Numbered from the stretch's first letter, positions 15,733-24,351 are shown. The stretch is 32,447 nucleotides of DNA from Dactylosporangium sucinum (GCF_014647515.1 NZ_BMPI01000078.1:16247-48693), one strand, 5' to 3'. The notes: generated by a model not told the origin, from the letters alone. A program made the numbers and translations.

Positions 15733-16494
15733 TCAGCTTCCCTTCTGCGGTACGACCTGGAAGTACACGGCGGTGATGACGAAGTTCAGCGCGAACAGCA
15801 ACATGAAGGTGATGACGACGCTGTGGTTGACCGCGTCACCGACGCCCTTCGGCCCGCCGCGCGCGGTGATGCCCTTGTACGACGCGACGAGCGCCGCCAC
15901 GGCACCGAACATCAGCGCCTTGATCTCCCCGACGATCAGGTCCGGCAACTGCCCCAGCGCCTGGAAACTCGCGAGGTAGGCGCCGGGCGTGCCGCCCTGC
16001 ATGACGACGTTGAAGCAGTAGCCGCCGGCCACGCCGACGACGCTGACGAGGCCGTTGAGCAGGACCGCGACGAGCATGGTCGCGGCGATGCGCGGCGCGA
16101 CGAGCCGGTGCAGCGGGTCGATGCCGAGCACCTCCATCGCGTCGAGCTCCTCGCGGATCTTCCGGGCGCCGAGGTCGGCGCAGATCGCCGAGCCGCCCGC
16201 GCCGGCGATGATGAGCGCGGTGACGATCGGCCCGGCCTCGCGCACCACGGCGAGCACCGACGCCGCCCCGGTGAACGACTGGGCGCCGAGCTGGCGGACC
16301 AGCGAGCCGAGCTGCAACGCGATGACCGCGCCGAACGGGACCGAGACCAGCGCCGCGGGCAGGATCGACACCGAACTGACGAACCACGCCTGCTGCAGGA
16401 ACTCGCGCACCTGGAACGGCCGGCGGGCCAGCCCGCGCAGCGCGTCGAGGCAGAACGCGAAGAACAGCCCGGACCGGCGCAGCGGCGTGGTCAT
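15733..16494 (-). CDS. yrbEA: YrbE/MlaE-family permease, first subunit
   Basis: A 253-residue MlaE-family permease. The chosen start, ATG at 16494 (MTTPLRRSG), overlaps the stop of the ATPase gene (ATGA); the open frame upstream lies over the ATPase C-terminus and is not used. Family landmarks are REAGPIVTALIIAGAGGSAI and IREELDAMEVLGIDP, the cytoplasmic coupling helix. Several membrane helices follow, ending in FVITAVYFQVVPQKGS. In the family it pairs with YrbEB to form the permease of the Mce importer. Confidence 0.93.
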   Translation of the reverse strand: MTTPLRRSGLFFAFCLDALRGLARRPFQVREFLQQAWFVSSVSILPAALVSVPFGAVIALQLGSLVRQLGAQSFTGAASVLAVVREAGPIVTALIIAGAGGSAICADLGARKIREELDAMEVLGIDPLHRLVAPRIAATMLVAVLLNGLVSVVGVAGGYCFNVVMQGGTPGAYLASFQALGQLPDLIVGEIKALMFGAVAALVASYKGITARGGPKGVGDAVNHSVVITFMLLFALNFVITAVYFQVVPQKGS

Positions 16495-17456
16495 CGGACG
16501 CCACCCAGGTCGCGGCCCCGGTCGCTGCCGAAGGATCCCGGCGGCGGGGTCACCCCGTGGTGGAAACACCATTGGCCGGGCAGGCGTTCAGCGCGCCGGG
16601 GGAGCCCGTTCGACGGCTGCAGCTGCAGCGGGATCGCCGGCAGTGGCGGCAGTTCCACCCCCGCGTCGGCCTCGGCCCGCAGCTCGTCGGCGTCCTTCTC
16701 CTCGGCCATGCCGATCGGGCCGATCCGTTGCGCGTTGAGGAACTGCCGGACGACCGGCTCGGTGCTCGACAGCAGCATCTCCCGGGGTCCGAACATCGCC
16801 AGGTGACCGTGGTAGATGAGGCCGATGTTGTCGGGGACCGTCCGGGCGGTGTTGATGTCGTGCGTGACGATCAGGAACGTCGCGTCGATCTGCTGGTTGA
16901 GGTCGATGATCAGCTGGTTGAGATACGCGGTGCGCACCGGGTCGAGACCCGAGTCGGGCTCGTCGAACAGGACGACCTCCGGGTCGAGCACCAGCGCGCG
17001 GGCCAGGCCGGCGCGCTTGCGCATGCCGCCGGAGATCTCGCCGGGCAGCTTCCGCTCCGCGCCGAGCAGGCCGACCATCTCGAGCTTCTCGCCGACGATC
17101 GCCCGGACCTCCCGCTCCGGCTTGCGAGTGTGCTCGCGCAGCGGGAACGCGACGTTGTCGTAGATGTTCATCGAGCCGAACAGGGCGCCGTCCTGGAACA
17201 GCACGCCGAAGAGTTTGCGCACCTCGTACAGCTCCCGCTCGGTGAGGCGGGTGAGGTCGTGATCGCCGATCCAGATCGCGCCCCGGTCCGGCGGCAGCAG
17301 CCCGACCAGTGTCTTGAGGAACACCGACTTGCCCGTGCCGGAGGGTCCGAGCAGGACCGATATCCCGCCGGCCGGCAGCGTCAGCGACACGTCGGACCAC
17401 ACCGGCTGGCCGCCGAAGGACTTGGTGAGCCCTTCAACCCGCACTTCGACGCCCAT
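16491..17456 (-). CDS. mceG: Mce-system ABC transporter ATP-binding protein (MceG/Mkl-type)
   Basis: A 321-residue ABC ATPase. Walker A is GPSGTGKS, the signature is ISGGMRKRAGLARAL and Walker B is VVLFDEPDSGLDPV; ISGGMRKR is characteristic of MlaF/Mkl-type lipid-import ATPases. The ABC domain covers about residues 1-245. An extension of about 75 residues follows, partly acidic (EEKDADELRAEAD), then Pro-rich. The start at 17456 (MGVEVRVEGL) has GGGAGG just upstream; the longer open frame to 17612 has no family match. It heads the mce operon and powers it. In mycobacteria the equivalent ATPase is encoded away from the mce operons, so its presence here makes the operon self-contained. Confidence 0.93.
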   Translation of the reverse strand: MGVEVRVEGLTKSFGGQPVWSDVSLTLPAGGISVLLGPSGTGKSVFLKTLVGLLPPDRGAIWIGDHDLTRLTERELYEVRKLFGVLFQDGALFGSMNIYDNVAFPLREHTRKPEREVRAIVGEKLEMVGLLGAERKLPGEISGGMRKRAGLARALVLDPEVVLFDEPDSGLDPVRTAYLNQLIIDLNQQIDATFLIVTHDINTARTVPDNIGLIYHGHLAMFGPREMLLSSTEPVVRQFLNAQRIGPIGMAEEKDADELRAEADAGVELPPLPAIPLQLQPSNGLPRRAERLPGQWCFHHGVTPPPGSFGSDRGRDLGGVR

Positions 17457-17620
17457 CCGGCCTCCCTGCCCGAACCCTTGCCGGAGATATCGCGGCAGCG
17501 CCGCCGGGCGTAACACCTCGGCGGAGACTTTTTTCGCGAGCACCGCCCGGCTGGCGCAATCGGACGTCGGCGGATACGGTGCCGTTACCCCCCGGTAATG
17601 AAGGCGGCACACCCCACGCC
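17457..17620. promoter_or_regulatory. Divergent intergenic region between the mce operon and the sigma factor gene
   Basis: This 164-base region must hold the promoters of the mce operon (minus) and of the sigma factor gene (plus). A small inverted repeat, TTACC-CCCC-GGTAA (17585-17598), lies 23 bases before the sigma-gene ATG. No confident -35/-10 pair can be assigned to either side. Confidence 0.35.
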
Positions 17621-18199
17621 ATGACGGCAGCGATCGAACAAGACCTGGTGGATCGGGCCCTGCGGGCCGATCCGGACGCCACGGCAGCCCTGCTCGCCCA
17701 GCTCCGCCCCGGTATCGTCCGGTACTGCCGGGCCCGGCTCGGCCGCGTCGGCGGGGCCTACACGACCGCCGACGACGTCGCCCAGGAGGTGTGCCTGGCG
17801 CTGTTGCGGGCCCTGCCCGGCTACCGTGACCAGGGCCGCCCGTTCACCGCCTTCGTCTACGCCATCGCCGCGCACAAGGTCGCCGACGCTCAGCGCGCCG
17901 CCGTCCGCGACGCCGGAACCACGCCCGTCGACACGCTCGCCGACCGCCCCGACGCGGCGCCGGGCCCCGAGCAGCAGGCGATGAACACCGACGTGGCACG
18001 GCGCCTGTCCGGGCTGCTGGCCCGGCTGCCCGAGCAGCAGCGGGAGATCGTCCTGCTGCGGGTGGCGGTCGGGCTGCCGGCCGAGGAGGTCGGCGTGATC
18101 GTCGGTATGTCGGCGCCGGCGGTCCGGGTCGCCCAGTCCCGGGCCCTGGCCCGGCTGCGTACGCTGGCTGGTGACACGTTGGGCGAGGTGGCGGCGTGA
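17621..18199 (+). CDS. RNA polymerase sigma factor, SigD/ShbA-like
   Basis: A 192-residue group-4-type sigma-70 factor. Region 2 contains ADDVAQEVCLALLRALPGY, followed by GRPFTAFVYAIAAHKVADA, a signature I associate with mycobacterial SigD and Streptomyces ShbA. Region 4 is the C-terminal part with LPEQQREIVLLRVAVGL and a helix-turn-helix (SAPAVRVAQSRALARL). The ATG at 17621 starts MTAAIEQDLV; an upstream in-frame GTG would add 14 residues without family match. It overlaps the next gene (GTGA), encoding its probable anti-sigma factor. SigD acts in stationary phase in mycobacteria, and ShbA drives hrdB transcription in Streptomyces; which role applies here is unknown. Confidence 0.88.
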   Translation: MTAAIEQDLVDRALRADPDATAALLAQLRPGIVRYCRARLGRVGGAYTTADDVAQEVCLALLRALPGYRDQGRPFTAFVYAIAAHKVADAQRAAVRDAGTTPVDTLADRPDAAPGPEQQAMNTDVARRLSGLLARLPEQQREIVLLRVAVGLPAEEVGVIVGMSAPAVRVAQSRALARLRTLAGDTLGEVAA

Positions 18200-19005
18200 A
18201 CGGACAGCAAGCGTACGGTCCCGGCGAGCAGCCCGTCGACCTGGCGGCGGTCCAGGCCGACGACGTGCTGCTCGACGCCCTCGGCCGGGGCGAGCCGGCG
18301 CCCGACGGCGACGACCTCGCCGGCCTGCTCGCCGCCTGGCGGGCCGACCTCGACACCGACCTTCCCCCGGACGGCATCTCCACCGGCGACATCCTGAACG
18401 TGCCCGTCGAGACCGTGCCCGTCGAGCCGGACGCCGACGACGAGGTGGCCGAGCCCGTGCCGCTCCGGCGGCGCGGCACGGCCCTGCGCCGAGCCTTCGC
18501 CGGCGTGGCGGCGGCCGCGCTGATCCTCGGCGGCCTGGCCCTCGGCGCACACCGGTCGGGCCCGGACGGTCCGTTGTGGCCGATCACCCGGGTGCTGTAC
18601 CCGCAGGTCGTCGACACCCGTGCCGCGGAGCACGCCATCGCGCAGGCCGCCGACGCGGCCGCGGCCGGGCGCTACGACGAGGCCCGCCGCCTGCTCGACA
18701 CCGCCACCGGCTACGCACAGCAGGTCGGCGATCCGGCGACGCGCCAGCGGCTGCTCGACCAGATCGACGAGCTCCGTCGGTCGCTGCCCGCCGCGCCCGC
18801 CCCGACGGCGCAGCCGTCGTCCACCGGCGGCGGCCCCACACCAGGCACCACCGGGCCGAGCCCCGCGCCGTCGCCCGGCACCACCACGGGCGGACCCGGT
18901 GGCGGCGGCCAGTCGCCGGCCCCGGGCATCCCCGTCCCCAACCTGCCGTCGCTCCTGCCGACCCTGCCGTTGCCCTCGTCGATACCGCTGCCCGGCTTGC
19001 CCTGA
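18196..19005 (+). CDS. RsdA-like transmembrane anti-sigma factor
   Basis: A 269-residue membrane protein whose GTG start overlaps the stop of the sigma factor gene. The N-terminal cytoplasmic part has the RsdA-type helical segment (VLLDALGRG, DDLAGLLAAWRADLD; residues 24-52), which in mycobacterial RsdA binds SigD. One membrane helix spans about residues 101-118, followed by an outer segment with GPLWPITRVLYP, typical of this family, and a helical region. The last 85 residues are Pro/Ser/Thr/Gly-rich, as in wall-spanning linkers. It would hold the sigma factor inactive at the membrane. Family assignment rests on these motifs and gene coupling. Confidence 0.82.
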   Translation: MNGQQAYGPGEQPVDLAAVQADDVLLDALGRGEPAPDGDDLAGLLAAWRADLDTDLPPDGISTGDILNVPVETVPVEPDADDEVAEPVPLRRRGTALRRAFAGVAAAALILGGLALGAHRSGPDGPLWPITRVLYPQVVDTRAAEHAIAQAADAAAAGRYDEARRLLDTATGYAQQVGDPATRQRLLDQIDELRRSLPAAPAPTAQPSSTGGGPTPGTTGPSPAPSPGTTTGGPGGGGQSPAPGIPVPNLPSLLPTLPLPSSIPLPGLP

Positions 19006-19142
19006 CGATCCCGTGCAAGCCTGGGCAGCCCGACCTGGCCGGTTCAATCCCAGCGAGGACGAGGCATCGGCCCGGGCCGCTCGCGGCCCTGTGAACCCGA
19101 GACCGAGCCCGGCCGCCGACCTGATCCGGCGGGCCGCCACCG
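19006..19142. other. Convergent intergenic region
   Basis: These 137 bases separate two converging operons. No clear hairpin followed by a T-run is seen, and no gene. A short GGTTCAATCC stretch near 19040 resembles a tRNA T-arm, but no tRNA can be folded around it. Confidence 0.4.
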
Positions 19143-20024
19143 TCAGGTGCGATCGAAGAACAGCCGGTCGGCCGAGGCGACCAGGATCTTCCGACGGTCT
19201 TCCGCGTTGGGTGCCCAGTCGGCGAGCAGGTTCAGCAGTTCACCGGTGTCGCGCTGGCCGTTGGGAAGGTGCGGCCAGTCGGAGCCCCAGGTCAACCGGT
19301 CGGCGCACGTTGCCACGAGGGATCGACCCAGGCTCCTGACGCTGGACAACGGACGGTCCTTGGCGATCCGGTACGCACCCGACAGTTTGATCCAACAGTT
19401 CTCGTTGTCGGCGAAGACCCTGAGCATCCGTTCGGAGTCAGCGGCCGTCAGGCCCTCCTCTTCCTTCATGTAGCCCATGTGGTCGATCATGAAGGTGTCT
19501 TCGAAGGTCTCCAGGAACGGGAGCAGGTCCCTGACGACGCGCCCCGGCGTGTAGAACTGCAGGTGCCAGCCGCGCGGCCGGGTCCGGGCGGCCATGCGCG
19601 TGATGTACGCCTCGAGGTCACGGACGGGCTGGTCCGCGCGCGCGAAAAGGTCCAGGCGGATCGCGCGCACACCCAGTTCGTGGTAGGCGTCGAGCGTCTC
19701 GTCAGTGACGTCCTCCCCGACGCGCACGACCGCCCGGAGCCTTCCACCGGCCTTCCGCAGAACGTCGACGGCAAGGGAGTTGTCGTCGGCGTAGAAGGTC
19801 GGCTGGACCAGCACGCCGCGTGCGAGGCCCAGGAAGCCGGCCATCGCGAAGTACTGCTCGAGGTTGCCGTCGGGGAAGGTGTACAGCGGCTTGTCGACGT
19901 GCGGATAGCCGTGCTCGAAGACGTGGAGGTGGGCGTCGCACGCACCCGCCGGCAGTTCGAAGGAGGGTGGCGTGTTCGTGTCGGCAGGCCGCATGGGCGA
20001 GGTCTGCAACGGGATCGCGGTCAT
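19143..20024 (-). CDS. Amidohydrolase (TIM barrel), 2-pyrone-4,6-dicarboxylate lactonase-like
   Basis: A 293-residue metal-dependent hydrolase of the COG3618-type amidohydrolases that include 2-pyrone-4,6-dicarboxylate lactonase (LigI). Landmarks are CDAHLHVF (HxH, residues about 29-36), a histidine in MIDHMGYM, and GSDWPHLP with the catalytic aspartate; these correspond to the HxH, DHMG and DWPHP motifs of LigI. The ATG overlaps the stop of the aldolase gene (ATGA). Such enzymes open lactone or related rings. Pairing with an HpcH/HpaI aldolase suggests ring opening followed by C-C cleavage. It is the last gene of the operon. The exact substrate cannot be assigned. Confidence 0.85.
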   Translation of the reverse strand: MTAIPLQTSPMRPADTNTPPSFELPAGACDAHLHVFEHGYPHVDKPLYTFPDGNLEQYFAMAGFLGLARGVLVQPTFYADDNSLAVDVLRKAGGRLRAVVRVGEDVTDETLDAYHELGVRAIRLDLFARADQPVRDLEAYITRMAARTRPRGWHLQFYTPGRVVRDLLPFLETFEDTFMIDHMGYMKEEEGLTAADSERMLRVFADNENCWIKLSGAYRIAKDRPLSSVRSLGRSLVATCADRLTWGSDWPHLPNGQRDTGELLNLLADWAPNAEDRRKILVASADRLFFDRT

Positions 20025-20815
20025 CGGCGTCCTTCCTGGACGTGGTTGTCGAGGGAGTCGACGCGTGCCGCGAGGGCTCGGTACAGCAGATCCGCGTCCA
20101 TGCCCGTGAGGATGAGCGGGCAGGCCCCGCGTGACGCGAGTTGGTTGTACCGTTCGGGGTTGCCGATTCCGGCGAGCATGAACAGCTTGTCGTGCTGCTT
20201 GCAGGCGGCGGCCGTTGCGGCCACTGCTTCGTCGAGGGCCGGGTGGTCGTACTGTCCCGGGATCCCGAGCTCGGCGGTGAAGTCGTTGGCGCCCAGCACC
20301 ACGATGTCGACGCCTTCCTGCGCCGCGATGTCGTCGACGTTGGCGATCGCGGTGGGGGTCTCGACGATGATCTGAACGACAGTGCGGGCGTCCACGGCTG
20401 GGTTGAGGTGGTCGGCCGGGGTCGGTCGCATGCCGAACAGGGGCACCGTGCCGACCTGCGAGCGCTGGCCCACCGGGGGGAACCGGCATGATCGGGCGAT
20501 CTCGAGCGCCTGAGCGCCGGTTTCGATCCGCGGCGCGACCACACCGTGCGCGCCGCCATCGAGGACACGACCGATCGTCCCGTAGTCTCGCTCGGGCACT
20601 CGCACGAATGCGGACATCCCCAGGTCGCCGGCGGCCGCACTGAGTTCGCACGCCGTCTGCACGGACATCGAGGAGTGCTCCAGGTCGATCATCACGGCGT
20701 GGTGTCCGGAGGACTTGGCCATCCGGATGATGTCGGTGGTTCGCGCCTGGCGGATGCCGAGCATCAGGATCTGCCGGCCACGACGCAAGCGTCCGAGGAA
20801 ATCGCTCGTTTGCAC
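20021..20815 (-). CDS. HpcH/HpaI-family class II aldolase
   Basis: A 264-residue aldolase of the HpcH/HpaI (citrate lyase beta-like) family, which cleaves 2-keto-3-hydroxy acids into pyruvate and an aldehyde or keto acid using a divalent metal. Family catalytic residues can be placed: H47 in DLEHSS, R72 in VRVPER, metal ligands E152 in VETPTA and D178 in LGANDF, close to their positions in HpaI. The loop FPPVGQRSQVG replaces the usual GxRG-type loop. The GTG at 20815 lies shortly after the LivF stop and has GGAG seven bases upstream. It probably acts after the amidohydrolase encoded downstream. Confidence 0.88.
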   Translation of the reverse strand: MQTSDFLGRLRRGRQILMLGIRQARTTDIIRMAKSSGHHAVMIDLEHSSMSVQTACELSAAAGDLGMSAFVRVPERDYGTIGRVLDGGAHGVVAPRIETGAQALEIARSCRFPPVGQRSQVGTVPLFGMRPTPADHLNPAVDARTVVQIIVETPTAIANVDDIAAQEGVDIVVLGANDFTAELGIPGQYDHPALDEAVAATAAACKQHDKLFMLAGIGNPERYNQLASRGACPLILTGMDADLLYRALAARVDSLDNHVQEGRR

Positions 20816-20817
20816 GG

Positions 20818-21588
20818 TCAGGCTCCGCTGCTGTCTGTGCTTGCGGTGGCGATCTGCGGGGCGGCGGTCGGATCCTCGATGCCGTGGCCGAAGAACATGG
20901 CTCCCATGTCGGGGCGCCTGAGCAGGTCGTCGGCAGGCTCGGCGAGGAGGGCGCGGCCGCGTTCCATGACGACGCCGTGCGAGGCGAGCTTGAGGCCGAA
21001 ACGGACGTTCTGCTCGACCATGAGAATGGTGGTACCGAGCGAGTTGATCTTCTTCGTGGTCTCGAAGACCGCCTGGCATGTCTTGGGGTCGAGCCCAAGG
21101 GTGGGCTCGTCGAGGACGAGGACGCTCGGACCGGTCATGAGCGCCCTGGCGAACTCGACGATGCGGCGCTGGCCGCCGGAAAGGTTCAAGGCCTTCTCGT
21201 GAGCCCGCTCGGCGACGGTCGGGAAGATTTCGGCGAGCTCGTCGACCCGTCTGCGCACCGCGCGCCGGTTGCGGCGCAGAATGTAGCCGCCGAGCAGCAT
21301 GTTGTCGTGGACGGTGAGGTTGCCGAACAGCGCGTTGTGCTGTGGGACCTGCGCGATGCCCGCGGCCAGGACGGCGGCGGGACTCTTGTCGTGGATGGCG
21401 GCTCCACCCAGGCGGACTTCGCCGACCCGGGGGTGGATCAGACCGCTGAGGACGCGCAGCACCGTTGACTTGCCCGCTCCGTTCGGTCCAACGATGCAGG
21501 TGATGCTGCCGTCTTCGACCTTCAGGTCGAGGCCCTGCAGGACGTCTCCTCCGCCGTAGCCGGCGTACACGTTCCGGAACTCGATCAT
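20818..21588 (-). CDS. livF: Branched-chain-amino-acid-type ABC transporter ATP-binding protein (LivF)
   Basis: A 256-residue ABC ATPase of the LivF group. Walker A is GPNGAGKS, the signature LSGGQRRIVEFARAL, Walker B VLVLDEPTLGLDP, and the H-loop region is replaced by VEQN, as is typical of LivF. It starts with an ATG overlapping the stop of the upstream livM-livG fusion (ATGA). A C-terminal tail of about 25 residues rich in Ala, Thr and Ser is extra. With the fused LivG domain it would form the ATPase pair of the importer. Confidence 0.92.
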   Translation of the reverse strand: MIEFRNVYAGYGGGDVLQGLDLKVEDGSITCIVGPNGAGKSTVLRVLSGLIHPRVGEVRLGGAAIHDKSPAAVLAAGIAQVPQHNALFGNLTVHDNMLLGGYILRRNRRAVRRRVDELAEIFPTVAERAHEKALNLSGGQRRIVEFARALMTGPSVLVLDEPTLGLDPKTCQAVFETTKKINSLGTTILMVEQNVRFGLKLASHGVVMERGRALLAEPADDLLRRPDMGAMFFGHGIEDPTAAPQIATASTDSSGA

Positions 21589-23429
21589 GCTGGCCTTCCG
21601 TTCGCGCCTTCGAGGACGAAGTCGTCGCCCAGGTACGCCTCGAGGACGCGGGGATCGCTGCTGACGTGGGCGGGGTCGCCGGTGGCGACGACCTGGCCGC
21701 GTGCCAGCACCGTGACGTGGTCGGCGAGGCTGAGCACGAACTCCATGTCATGCTCGACGATGACGATCGTCCGGCCGCTGCCGTGCAGGGCGGTGATGAG
21801 TCCGCTGAGGCGCTTGAGCAGTGTGCGGTTGATGCCGGCGGCCGGCTCGTCGAGCAGGATGATGGCGGGATCGAGCATCAGCACCTGTGCGAGCTCCACG
21901 AGCTTCCGTTGCCCGTACGACATGTCTGTCGCCTTCTCGTGCACATACTCGGCCAGGCCGACGAACTCCAGAAGCTCGGTGGCGCGGGCCGCTTCGGCGC
22001 CCGACACCGCGGACTTGGCCAGACGGCGGATGCTGAACGAGGAGTTCACAGCGGCCACGTTCTCGAGCGCCGTCATGCTGTTGAACAGGCGCGGGAGCTG
22101 GTACGTGCGTCCGATGCCCTTGAAGGCGCGCCGGGTCCGGTTGAGCCCCGACACGTCGGCGCCCTCGAGGAGCACACGGCCGGCTGTCGGGGTGTAGGTG
22201 CCGTCGATGACGTTGAAGAGCGTCGTCTTTCCAGAGCCGTTCGGGCCGATCAGCGCCGTGATCGAGCCGCGGGGGATGGACACGGTCGCCTTGTCGAGCG
22301 CGAGCAGTCCGCCGAACCTCATGACGATCTCCTCGGCGTCGAGGACGGCGGCGGCCGCATCCGCGGGGCGCCGGAGACTGCCAGGCACGTCCGGAAGTGT
22401 GGTTTCGACCAGCCGGGCACCGGTGGGGCTGACCGGGCCTGCGGTCCTGCGCCGCCACCACGCTTCGACGGTGGGGATGATGCCGCGCGGCAGGGCCAGT
22501 GTCACCAGGAGCAGGAGCCCGCCGAACATGATGAGGCGGAAAGCGCCCGCGTGGGAGCCGCCCATCGTCGTGTTGGTCGCCTCCGAGAGGGGAACGATGA
22601 TGCACGCGCCGAGAACCGGCCCCCAGATCGTCCCCCGTCCGCCGATCAGCACCGCGAGCACGACCTGCATCGACAGGACGATGTCGAACATCGTGCTGAT
22701 CGACAGGTAGCTGAGGTAGTAGCCGTAGATCGCGCCCGCCACGCCGACAAGCACCGCGCTCGCCATGAACGCCAGGCTCTTGTAGACGGGTGTGACGACG
22801 CCGATTCCGGCTGCCTTGTCCTCGTCGTCGCGGATCGCCACCAATCCGAGCCCGAACTTGGACCGCCGGATCGCTCGGGTCATCAGCAGGCTGAGCAGGA
22901 CCAGGGCGAACAGGGAGTAGTAGAAGGGCCAGTTGTAGAACGTGAGGTCCCACCGGGGCAGGGGCATCGCGAGGCCCTTGCTTCCGCCGGTCAGCGACGA
23001 GAAGTTCCGGGTGAGCAGGCCAAGGAGTTCGAGCATGGCGAATGAGACGATCACGAAGGCGGGTCCGCGGGTCCGGCTCGTGGTGAGGCCGAGGCCGAGC
23101 GCCACGAGCGCCGCGGCCACGCCTCCCAGCGGGGCCACGAGGAATGGGGAAACGTCCCATCGCTCGGCGAGGATTCCGGCGGTGTAGCCACCGACGCCGA
23201 TGAACGCGCTGTGGCCGAGGCTGACGTACCCGGTGTACCCGGCCATGATGTTCCAGCCAAGGCCGAGGACGGCCATGAGGAACGTGAGGATGAGGACGTT
23301 CTGGATGTACGAGCTGGGAGTGAGCAGCGGGATGCTGCCCACGAAGACGATGCCGGCGGCGATCAGCCAGGTCCTCGACCTCGCCAGGCGTACGGCGAAG
23401 CTGGATGTGGTGTCGGTGTGCTGGTTCAC
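21585..23429 (-). CDS. LivM-LivG fusion: ABC permease fused to ATP-binding protein
   Basis: One 614-residue protein combining two transporter subunits. Residues 1-340 form a LivM-type permease with about eight membrane helices and the family segment GYTGYVSLGHSAFIGVGGY. After a linker of about 35 residues a LivG-type ATPase follows, with Walker A GPNGSGKTTLF, the LivG-type signature MSYGQRKLVELAQVL and Walker B IILLDEPAAGIN. The GTG at 23429 overlaps the livH stop (GTGA); further upstream the frame lies over livH. There is no stop or frameshift between the two parts. Such fusions are known in some actinobacterial and proteobacterial Liv-type systems and should fix the permease:ATPase stoichiometry at 1:1. 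Confidence 0.93.
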   Translation of the reverse strand: MNQHTDTTSSFAVRLARSRTWLIAAGIVFVGSIPLLTPSSYIQNVLILTFLMAVLGLGWNIMAGYTGYVSLGHSAFIGVGGYTAGILAERWDVSPFLVAPLGGVAAALVALGLGLTTSRTRGPAFVIVSFAMLELLGLLTRNFSSLTGGSKGLAMPLPRWDLTFYNWPFYYSLFALVLLSLLMTRAIRRSKFGLGLVAIRDDEDKAAGIGVVTPVYKSLAFMASAVLVGVAGAIYGYYLSYLSISTMFDIVLSMQVVLAVLIGGRGTIWGPVLGACIIVPLSEATNTTMGGSHAGAFRLIMFGGLLLLVTLALPRGIIPTVEAWWRRRTAGPVSPTGARLVETTLPDVPGSLRRPADAAAAVLDAEEIVMRFGGLLALDKATVSIPRGSITALIGPNGSGKTTLFNVIDGTYTPTAGRVLLEGADVSGLNRTRRAFKGIGRTYQLPRLFNSMTALENVAAVNSSFSIRRLAKSAVSGAEAARATELLEFVGLAEYVHEKATDMSYGQRKLVELAQVLMLDPAIILLDEPAAGINRTLLKRLSGLITALHGSGRTIVIVEHDMEFVLSLADHVTVLARGQVVATGDPAHVSSDPRVLEAYLGDDFVLEGANGRPA

Positions 23430-24310
23430 GCGTGTCCTCCGTCTGCTCGGTGCCTGCTGCCCAGGAGGCCCCGCGGACGTACGAGGAGAATGGTGATGAT
23501 CAGGATGTACGGGACGGTGGTGGCCCACTGCGTGTCGACGTAAGCAGCAGTCAGTGCCTCGCCCACCCCGAGGATCGCCGCACCGAGACCGGCGCCGAAC
23601 AGGCTGCCGAGCCCGCCCAGAATGACGACGCAGAGGATTCGACCGATCCAGATGAAGTGGGACTCGGGGAAGAACTGGTAGATGACCGACAACGCGCCGC
23701 CGCCGAATCCGGTGGTCGCGGCACCGATCGCGAACATCTGAGCCATCGTCCGCTCGATGTTGATGCCCACCAGGGCCGCGCTGTCCCGATTGACCGAGCA
23801 CGCCCGGATGGCCCGGCCGAGATAGGTGCTTCTCAGCAGCACGTACAGCGCGACGAGCAGTGCGATCGCACCCAGGCAGGCGTACAGCTGGGCCCGCGGC
23901 ACGACGACGGATCCCACGGTGAAGGACTTGTTGAAGTAGTCGGGGGTGGCCAGGTGGAGGTCGGCCCCCCAGATGAGGGCTATCACGCCGCCCGCGGCGA
24001 TGGCGGCCCCGAACGAGGCCACCATCGCCAGCTCGTGATCAACTCGGTGGACCCGTGCGATGACCGCCCGGTAGAACACCCACCCGACGCCGTACATGAT
24101 CGGCGTCGCCAGGACCCCCAGCAGCAGCGGGTCGATGCCCGTCCGGTCCCAGACCCACCAGGTGAGGAACGCGGCGAGGACGATCATCGCGGCGTGGGCG
24201 AGGTTGATGATCCTCATGACGCCGAACACCAGGGTGAAGCCTGACGACATCAGGGCGTAGACACCTCCCACGAGGAGGCCCAGGACGAGCGTTTGGATCA
24301 GGTGCGTCAC
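23426..24310 (-). CDS. livH: Branched-chain-amino-acid-type ABC transporter permease (LivH)
   Basis: A 294-residue membrane permease of the LivH group. Landmarks are GGVYALMSSGFTLVFGVMRI near the N-terminus, INLAHAAM, and ILGGLGSLFGAGLGA in the coupling region near the C-terminus. The GTG at 24310 has GGAGAG upstream; the longer open frame runs over the binding-protein gene and is not used. It lies 41 bases after that gene and overlaps the livM-livG fusion. It pairs with the LivM half to form the pore. Confidence 0.92.
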   Translation of the reverse strand: MTHLIQTLVLGLLVGGVYALMSSGFTLVFGVMRIINLAHAAMIVLAAFLTWWVWDRTGIDPLLLGVLATPIMYGVGWVFYRAVIARVHRVDHELAMVASFGAAIAAGGVIALIWGADLHLATPDYFNKSFTVGSVVVPRAQLYACLGAIALLVALYVLLRSTYLGRAIRACSVNRDSAALVGINIERTMAQMFAIGAATTGFGGGALSVIYQFFPESHFIWIGRILCVVILGGLGSLFGAGLGAAILGVGEALTAAYVDTQWATTVPYILIITILLVRPRGLLGSRHRADGGHA

Positions 24311-24351
24311 GGCTCTCTCCGGTGGCTGAACGGTCGGGCGGCCGGCAGTGG

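Noticed and set aside
15823..16806. Plus-strand open frame of 327 codons opposite yrbEA
   Set aside because: It is antisense to the permease gene, rich in Arg, Asp and Gly, and has no recognisable domain.
19030..19065. A possible tRNA suggested by a GGTTCAATCC T-loop-like stretch
   Set aside because: The adjacent stem has a mismatch, and no acceptor stem, anticodon arm or D-arm can be placed around it.
19143..21098. Reading the amidohydrolase as a 651-residue protein with a long N-terminal extension
   Set aside because: The extension lies over the aldolase and LivF genes and is Arg/Pro-rich; the ATG overlapping the aldolase stop gives a normal-length enzyme.
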